The position numbers were made by a program, and so were the translations under genes. Positions 57,970 through 64,000 of a stretch of 64,000 bases of DNA are shown one piece after another; position 1 is the first letter of the stretch; every line of letters starts with the position of its first letter. The stretch is from the NCBI GenBank assembly GCA_036186865.1, contig AP025045.1:17597250-17661249 (forward strand). Direction: 5' to 3'. The notes under the pieces are model-generated. The model searched no databases. It was not told the origin of the DNA and saw only the letters and a program-made list of their open reading frames with translations. The stretch comes from Eustoma russellianum (Eukaryota; Streptophyta; Magnoliopsida; Gentianales; Gentianaceae).

Positions 57970-58323
57970 CTAATCTTCATCTTCGATGATCTTTGTTCCA
58001 AGACCCTTCAGCCCTTCTGGTGGGGCTTAAGAACCAGTCACAAGAGAGTAAAGCTCATCCTTTGCATCCTCATCGTTATTCCTCTTACGAGCAATACAAA
58101 CTCTAACTCTTCTTGGGACACTGCGAATACCCCTGCTCTTGTTCAGCTTGACGTCCACCCTGATATCCTTCGTTCCCATAGCCTTCTGGGCGAATTTCCT
58201 GATCTACTTGATGGCCTTGGGAGCTTTCTTCTTGAACGTTTAACGGTGCACACGCTTGTGGAGGTTGATAGTGTATTCCCTAGTCACCACCTCCTCTTTT
58301 ATTCCTTTGCTTTTCTCCACTAT
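57970..58323 (-). pseudogene. RPL31: processed pseudogene of ribosomal protein eL31 (RPL31)
   Basis: eL31 is a protein of the large cytosolic ribosomal subunit. Minus-strand translation gives EEVVTREYTINLHKRVH, FKKKAPKAIK, IRKFAQKAMGTKDIRVDVKL, SRGIRSVPRRVRVCIARKRN, EDAKDELYSLVT and EGLKGLGTKIIEDED, collinear with plant eL31 over its full length of about 118 codons with no introns. Defects: start codon ATA, a stop after KRVHR, a stop in place of Glu in AIK-IRK, a three-codon deletion before SRGIRS, and a stop in VTGS-APPEG. A short 5' UTR-like stretch lies at 58324-58360. No poly(A) is visible after the stop. It is a dead retrocopy. Confidence 0.92.
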
Positions 58324-58377
58324 TTTCCCTCTCTTCGATTGCTCCTGCTGCTAGGAGTTTGAGTAGGGAAAGAATAT

Positions 58378-58665
58378 ATATATGTTTTTTGGAAAGAAAA
58401 TTTTATTAAAAGCCTCACTTATGGAAGGGGAAAACTATATTACAAGCATCATTTACAAGCGTCCTATGAGAATAAGTGAAATAGCGAGCATATAATGGTG
58501 TATCTCCAGTCGTATATGATATGCTGCATTAAAACCTTGCCAAGTAAAACCACCCTTGTGGATAAAACCTTGGCGAAGGAAAAAGTATACATATTTATAC
58601 AACTGTCATTGATACTAAAGCTAGATAAGCATGAATGCATTGACGCAATGGCGGCATAATAGAAG
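58378..58665 (-). repeat. LTR-like repeat, minus orientation
   Basis: The minus strand reads TTTTTCCTTCGCCAAGGTTT, then CCTTGCCAAGTAAAACCACC on the plus strand, then toward 58378 AATAAAATTTTC, AAAAAACATATATATA. The CCAAGGTTTTATCC...CTTGGCAAGGTTTTAATG block is typical of copia LTR U5 regions. About 130 bp of it recurs inverted at 63835-64000. No coding sequence. Confidence 0.6.
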
Positions 58666-58799
58666 ATGCTACTGGCCCAATGGAGTCGGCGATCACTTGA
58701 TGTTGGAAATGAATATTAACTTGATCTAGATGGATCCACTTTGACATGTACCTCGTGAAAGAGCAAGGAAGCAGTTATCACAGTGGCAATGAAACATTA
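58666..58799. other. unassigned spacer
   Basis: No gene, repeat or structure recognised. Confidence 0.4.
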
Positions 58800-60138
58800 A
58801 ATGATATCATATGTAATAGCCAAACGCATACCCAAGTCGCCCTGGCTCAACTCAAGCCAAGGCGATGACAGCTTCTGTTTGCCTCCAAATAATACATTCC
58901 TGTTGTACTGGCATGTGAATTTAGTTCTTGTGGATTTCCTCGTCAATGATATGTGTATTGTTGTCAACCATAACAAAAGAAACACAGGTGTCAGACAAAG
59001 AGATGCATAGTAGACGAGAACGTGGAGCGGCGCAGGCAAAATGAAATAACATGTAAAAGGAAAACGCACCAGCGTTGCCTATGTGCAAAAACACAGGCAA
59101 CCACAAGGGGATAGAGCTGATGTAGTGTGTGACATTTGTCAATGACGAAAGGCCGGCAGCTGAAGATCTCTGAGTAAAGCTCCACGAACTTCACATGGAA
59201 GTGTTTGATTGGAGATGTAAGTTCGTAAACCCGCCGTTCTGTAACCATATCGTGCTAATCTGTGTGCTGCAGTATTCGCTTCCCGGGGGCAGTATTGTAT
59301 GGTTGTATGGTTGAGATTGAGGAAATGCTTAGCACGCACGACTTCCATGGCTAGTAAACCTATAATAGGGCGAGGTTCCGCCAGTAGTGTTACCATCATT
59401 TGACAATTCGTTTCTACGATAATGCTGTCATATTGTTGTGCGTAGTAGATCAACGCATATGTCATGGTTTGCAGTTCCGCTCGCAGTGGAGTCACCAAAG
59501 GTAGTGCAAAGCAAATAGCCGATATGAATTGACCATGGGCCGATCGCAAAATTGCTACCCCTGCTGCTAGTCTGTGTCCAACTGATGCATCAATATTTGG
59601 TTTAAGCTTTCCAGAAGGTGGAAATTGCCAACGGACAATTGTCAATCGCCTTGTTTGGATTGGTGGCAAGTAATGTTGTTGGACAAGGTGAGGTATAGAC
59701 ATGGCAAATTTTTTATCATTCACTGCAGCACACCATGTGTAGATTGCAATCTTCACCTTTGTATGTAATCGTTCTGGACTGAAATGCTCTTCCCTAAATC
59801 TACATGCTGCGTATGATTTCCATATCTCCCAAGTCACTAGCGATGGCACAATTACTCTTAGCTGGCCCATCATAGTTCTCGACGAAGAAGTGTTCTAACA
59901 ACGTAAGAGATGCGCTTTGATTGTGTGTGAATGTGGCATTAGACCCGAGAATATGATTGACATATCCACCCAAAGAGGCCGTATTTTTGAACAATGCAGG
60001 ATTTACATGGTCTTGATGATCATGTTGTTGCCGACAAAAAATACATTGTGATGGCAGTGATATGAGCCAGCAGCATAAATTATTAACCATCGGAAGCGAG
60101 TTATTCCATAGTCGCCATAGGAAAATTTTTTGTCCTAG
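58800..60138 (-). mobile_element. LINE B, 3' half (zf-RVT, RNase H, 3' UTR)
   Basis: L1-type LINE remnant. zf-RVT starts abruptly at GQKIFLWRLWNN next to a TA repeat and reads CIFCRQQHDHQDHV, but the last Cys of the zinc site is absent (NPALFKN). After a frame change, WEIWKSY and then RNase H follow (next entry). The 3' UTR (58800-59138) has a hairpin at 59074-59101 (GTTGCCTATGTG / CACAGGCAAC). No RT remains; 5' part lost or displaced by LINE A. Confidence 0.8.
59139..59873 (-). pseudogene. LINE B RNase H domain
   Basis: 244-residue open frame: zf-RVT tail (LVTWEIWKSYAACRFREEHF), linker, then RVT_3 RNase H with KLKPNIDASVG (first D), PLRAELQTM (E), VETNCQMM, where the expected ESD/ETD aspartate is Asn, and PREANTAAHRLARYG. 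The D-to-N change should abolish activity. It ends in LPCEVRGALLRDL as in LINE A, so the two are the same family. Confidence 0.85.
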
Positions 60139-60189
60139 AATATATATATATGTATACATACATACATTCATATATATATATATATATAT

Positions 60190-60238
<49 letters not shown>
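60139..60238. repeat. TA-rich microsatellite, tail of LINE A
   Basis: About 100 bp of (TA)n and TATG/CATA variants lies between LINE B coding sequence and the LINE A 3' end (CACTAAAAAATATATAT on the minus strand). It probably grew from the LINE A tail. Confidence 0.85.
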
Positions 60239-60241
<3 letters not shown>

Positions 60242-60911
60242 TTAGTGAAAGACGGGCGGTACCGTCCGGCATTTTTATTAATAATCTGCCATCACTTGTA
60301 GCGGAGGAATACTGTGGTTACATGGGTTGTAGGAGACTCTCCTACCTAATAGTAATTAATGAAATCTAAATGCATGTACAATAATCCCTGCATAGAATAA
60401 TGAGTATATGAAGACAATCATTTGAGAAATATACAATGCAACATAAACCAGAAAACCAGAAATACAAAAATGCTTCACTGCGTCGTTGTTGTCATTGAGT
60501 GGCTGAGTCTTCAGTGCTGTATTGGCGTAGATGGAGGACGATAACAATAAGGCTCTCCAAGGCAGTCCAACCAAACTCCATATTTTGTTGTTCCTCACAA
60601 TAGAAAAGAGCAGTAAACATAATGCTACAAATACGAAAATGTAATACCACAATTTGAGAACATACCCATGTTTCCTGTATCCACCAGGAATACAGGCAAC
60701 GACAAAAGAAAGCCACTGTGTGGAGGGTATGTAGTGCTCCCAGGCAGACGAACACATCCTCGCAAAAACATGTAAAACAGCTTTATCTGTGGCGGCGGAG
60801 TAAGGATAAACAAAACAGTACGAAGAAAAGAATAAATACTGACGTTGCCTATACCAAATGATGATATAGGCAATGGTAGCACATGAAAGCCAACCTAATG
60901 GGAGACAAGGG
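60239..60911 (-). other. LINE A 3' UTR with hairpins
   Basis: Hairpin 1 at 60844-60874: GTTGCCTATA / TATAGGCAAT. Hairpin 2 at 60670-60700: GTTTCCTGTATCC / GGAATACAGGCAAC with loop ACCA. Near the end, 60251-60270 is a GC-rich imperfect palindrome around GGCGGTACCGTCC. No convincing coding frame; open frames on the minus strand here look fortuitous. Confidence 0.7.
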
Positions 60912-62059
60912 CTAAAGGCGCAAGTGCGGTGTTGAAGGGTCCAATAGTATTGCTCCCCGAACCTCGCATGGCAAACTTGTTATGGTGGAAAATAGAAGTG
61001 CACCAGATGCATGTAGGCCGCAAGGCGCCAGATTATGTGCTGCCATATTTGCTTCACGAGGACAATATTGCAGCGTGGATGCATTCACGCAAAGGAAACT
61101 TACAGCTCGAAGCTGTGCAGCCAAAAGATGTCCATGATACCAAGCTGGGTTTGACAGTAATGTTAATAGCAAGTTGCAGTCAGTCTCCAATATTAGCTTA
61201 TCATATTCACGAATGTAGTATAAAAGGCAATAAGTCAATTCCTTAAGCTCAGCCTTTAGCGGATAGGTAGATGGTAGGGAGAAAGCAACACCCGAAATAA
61301 ATTCCCCCATGTCATTTCGAAGTACGGCACCTGCTGCAGCATCCAATCGGCCTACCGTAGAATCCACGTTTAGTTTAAACCTACCAGAGGGGGCAGCTTC
61401 CAGCGGACAAGCCTAGGCCTCCTTTGAAGCATCGGCGGAGAGAATCTCCTGTGCATCAAATGGGACAACAATGAAGCAAATTTCCGGCCCTTGGTCGACA
61501 AACACCAAACATATATTTGTTCTCGAAGTCGCTCAAATAGATGTGTGTAAGAGAAAAAATTATCACCAAAGCGTATAGAGGTATATTCCTTCCAAATTGT
61601 CCATATAGTAAGCGTTGGAACTGTGGCACGAAGTTGGCCGATCATAGTAGTTGATGAAGATGTACGCCACAACAGAATTAAAAAGGCATGAATTATGGAC
61701 TGCTGAGGAAACGGACCCTTGAACAAAATAGAAAGCTCCTGCCATAGATGCCGTATGTGATGACAATGTAAAAAGATGTGATCCATATTGTTCGAATGTG
61801 CTTTGCAGAAAACACACTGCGATGGGAAAATGGTTTGCCATGCACATAAGTTATCAACTAGGGGCAACGCATGCATCCAATGTCTCCACAGAAAAATCTT
61901 TGCCCCTGAAGGCAGTGTCGACCACCAAATAAATTTTGAGCAATCAAGCGTGGTCATAGTAGCACATAATTGGCTACAAGCCGATCGCAGAGAAAATTGG
62001 CCCATTGAGTCTGCAGTCCAGAATACCCCATCCTGCGTGTGCTCAACATGATTGTCCAT
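60912..62059 (-). pseudogene. LINE A zf-RVT and RNase H
   Basis: zf-RVT frame 62059-61370: GAKIFLWRHWMHALPLVDNL, CVFCKAHSNNMDHIFLHCHH (complete C-C-H-C set), TIWTIWKEY, RLVRWKLPPLVGLN, then stop. RNase H frame 61367-60912 continues at once: LDAAAGAVLRNDMGEFISGV, LKAELKELTY, LILETDCNLLL (D present), REANMAAHNLA and LPCEVRGAILLD. First residues read NVDS if the stop is ignored. Apart from the stop at the zf-RVT/RNase H border, both domains keep their key residues. Confidence 0.87.
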
Positions 62060-63757
62060 GTAAGTGTGAACTCTACAAATTCGCTTCCACGTGGGGAATC
62101 ATACAGAGCCACAAAGACTGTCTCCCTTCATCCATACCGCGTATGCGACTGTAAGTATCCCATAGGTTATTGGAAGTGTGATAGCGCCACCACAGAAGGC
62201 AATCATAAGCATGTTGCAGCAAGAATAGGCTACGAATGCCCAAGCCCCTATATTCGACTGGTCTACAAATGGTATCCCAAGCTCGCCAATGATGACGACC
62301 ATTCCAAAGAAAGTTTGCCATGCGTTTATGAGTTTCATTGATCACACTTTTTGGCAGTTTTGAACTTGCTATAATATGTAAAGGCATAGATCCTAGGACA
62401 TGTCGAATTAACACCACTTTGCCCGCAAATGATAGGAGCTTTGCAGCCCATGAATTTAACTTTGCATCTACATGAGCAATCAAGGATGTGCAATAAGAGG
62501 CGCGATTAATACCTTTATATAAGTATGATCCCAAGTATTTCATTGGCAGTTGTGATAATCGCATGCCCAGTATATGCGAAGCGCGTGTTCCTGAAATACT
62601 TGAACTGACTACCACTTGAATTTTATGGAAATTTACTAACTGTCCTGATACATTCTGATAATCATCCAAAAAGGACCGGAAGCGTTGCAAGTTTGCAGCG
62701 GATCCATTTAGGAAGATGACTAAATCATCAGCAAAGCCCAAGTGAGATACTTGAGGCACCCGTCCTGCATTGAATTCAATAATTGAGCCATCCTACATCA
62801 ATGATTTAAGACCACGAGAAAAGCCCTCTGCAGCCAGTATAAATAATAATGGTAATAATGGATATCCCTGTTTAACCCCCCTTAGAGACTGGAAAGAATC
62901 CTGCTGGTTTCCCATTAATAAGCACTGAGCATTTTGTAGCAGATAGATTATTTATGATAATGCGAACAAATCTGTCATTAAATCCCATTTTCAACAAAAC
63001 CTGACGAAGGTAAGACCAATTTACTCTGTCAAAAGCTTTCGCCATATCAAGCTTAATAATGTCATGTCCACCACGTACTGGCCTGTCCAAAACATGCAAC
63101 ATTTCCTGCGCTAGTAATACATGTTCCGTTATGTCTTTGCCTTTTTGAAATCCAGCCTGTTCTGGGGAGATTAGACAATGTAAGTGCTTCGCTAAACGAG
63201 TAGCAATTAATCGAGTGATTACCTTTGCCACGAAGTTTGTCAAGCAGATGGGGTGATAGTCAGAAAATGTTTGAGGATTCAATACCTTTGATATTAGAGT
63301 AATCAGCGATGCGGCTACCTGTCGGGGTGGGGGAATGCCTAAGAAAAATTCCTATGCCGCCTTATGCACATCCGTCTGTATAAGTGACCAAAAATGGCGA
63401 TAGAATGAGCCTGGAAATCCATCTGGTCCAGCTGCACTTGTAGGGCTAAGTTCCCAAACTGCTGCTTTCATTTCATGTATATCCGGTAGTGCCATTAAAG
63501 AGCATTGTCTTCCGCTGATAATAAAGCCGGAATGTGAGTCAGTATTGAATGACCAGAAGCAACTCCTTCCTCCGTAAATAGTATCTGCAAAAACCAGACT
63601 GCTTTCGTTTCTATGGATGCAGCATCAACGCATTCCTCCCCATCCGGTTTCAATATCCTACGTATCATCTGTCGCCGCCGTTTTTCTTTGACTGTTTGAT
63701 GGAAAAATTTAGTGTTTCCATCACCCTCCTGAAGCCACTTTACATTTGCTTTTTGCT
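62060..63757 (-). pseudogene. LINE A reverse transcriptase (frameshifted)
   Basis: Primes cDNA on nicked target DNA. It starts at KANVKWLQEGDGNTKFFH (63752 downwards), with TSAAGPDGFPGSFYRHFW near 63440 in one frame. Frame 63282-62872 has FSDYHPICLTNFVAKVITRL, PEQAGFQKGKDITEH and LDMAKAFDRVNW (first catalytic D). A one-base shift follows at VSKGG, then RGVKQGYPLLPLLFIL (Asp of QGDP is Tyr) and a stop. Frame 62759-62073 has LGFADDLVIF (catalytic ADD intact), LPMKYLGSYLYKG and SWAAKLLSFAGKVVLI. Several stops and shifts; inactive. Confidence 0.88.
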
Positions 63758-63815
63758 TTTACATATATATATATATATATATATGTATACATATATATAC
63801 ATACATATATATATT
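63757..63815. repeat. TA-rich microsatellite at LINE A interruption
   Basis: (TA)n with TGTATACATA variants exactly at the point where LINE A coding text stops. On the minus strand it is preceded by AATAAAACTG...GGTTAAA, resembling the 3' end of another retroelement inserted here. Confidence 0.75.
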
Positions 63816-64000
63816 TAACCAGAAATATCAGTTTTATTGTATCAATGACAGCCGTATAAATATGTATGCTTTTTCCTTCGCCAAGGTTTTATCCACAAGG
63901 GTGGTTTTACTTGGCAAGGTTTTAATGCGGCGTATCATATACGACTGGAGATACATCATTATACGAATTCTATTTCATTTACTTTCATACGATGACGCTT
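63816..64000 (+). repeat. LTR-like repeat, plus orientation, cut by window end
   Basis: From about 63838 (ATCAATGACAG) the sequence matches the minus strand of 58480-58625 at nearly every base, including GCTTTTTCCTTCGCCAAGG and TACGACTGGAGATACA. It is a second copy in opposite orientation. Confidence 0.7.

Larger units (their letters stand above)
60239..63757 (-). mobile_element. LINE A, RT to 3' end
   Basis: Minus-strand L1-type LINE: RT (62060-63757), zf-RVT and RNase H (60912-62059), and a 3' UTR of about 670 bp ending AATAAAAATGCCGGACGG...TTTCACTAAAAAA plus TA repeats. Two hairpins lie in the 3' UTR. The 5' side is cut at a second TA tract at 63757, so ORF1 and endonuclease are not present here. 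Confidence 0.85.

Noticed and set aside
57967..58362. 131-codon plus-strand open frame
   Set aside because: It is the antisense of the RPL31 pseudogene, whose minus-strand translation is clearly eL31.
60239..60911. Open frames of 85-133 codons on the minus strand
   Set aside because: They lie downstream of the LINE RNase H stop, in the 3' UTR, and match no domain.
63816..64000. Terminal inverted repeat of a DNA transposon (with 58480-58625)
   Set aside because: The shared text is typical of copia LTR U5 sequence and the intervening DNA is two LINE pieces, not a transposase unit.

Overview
The window is repeat-only plant nuclear DNA. The evidence is nested Ty1/copia and Ty3/gypsy LTR retrotransposons with tRNA-iMet-type primer sites, L1-type LINEs with a plant-style RNase H, a Mutator-like transposon carrying a plant DUF1635 gene fragment, and a processed eL31 (RPL31) pseudogene. 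Base composition is AT-rich. It is a flowering plant, probably a eudicot; I cannot name the species. I found no intact host gene, tRNA, rRNA or CRISPR array. Domain calls come from motif reading, not from database searches.

Layout. 1-5324 (+): 3' half of a copia element (integrase end, RT, RNase H) and a 3.0 kb 3' LTR that holds three copies of a 24-25 bp palindrome. 5325-8671 (+): remnant of a gypsy element with PPT and a 2.5 kb 3' LTR. 8672-21645 (+): a broken LINE (zf-RVT, RNase H, 3' UTR) interrupted by two related copia elements, 8871-14199 and 15144-20846, each with both LTRs and near-perfect 5 bp target duplications. 21646-22190 (+): a LINE endonuclease fragment.

22191-57724 (-): the main structure, a Tekay/Del-like chromovirus complex. 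In element orientation it runs gag tail, PR, RT, integrase, chromodomain and LTR (right end), then three more truncated RT-to-LTR units, then a complete LTR end, PBS, gag and part of PR (left end). Four near-identical units of about 8.17 kb (24476-32640, 32641-40807, 40808-48976, 48977-57117) lie head to tail. The three internal junctions join LTR to the PR-RT spacer at the same point and carry the same 22 bp duplication. Every LTR contains the same 1.49 kb MULE with a 10 bp target duplication and long TIRs; inside it is a DUF1635 ORF with an in-phase unspliced 96 bp intron. The gag-PR boundary has an 82 bp GT-AG segment, at both ends of the array, whose removal would fuse Gag to protease in frame.

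57725-64000: DUF4283 fragment (-), RPL31 retropseudogene (-), an LTR-like repeat present again in inverted orientation at the right edge, and two minus-strand LINE 3' halves (58800-60138; 60239-63757) separated and bounded by TA-repeat tails. Their 3' UTRs carry a recurring GTTGCCTGT hairpin that is also seen downstream of the plus-strand LINE pieces.

All retroelement coding regions have stops or frameshifts, so none looks autonomous. The long frames that remain open are the DUF1635 ORFs and parts of gag, RT and integrase.
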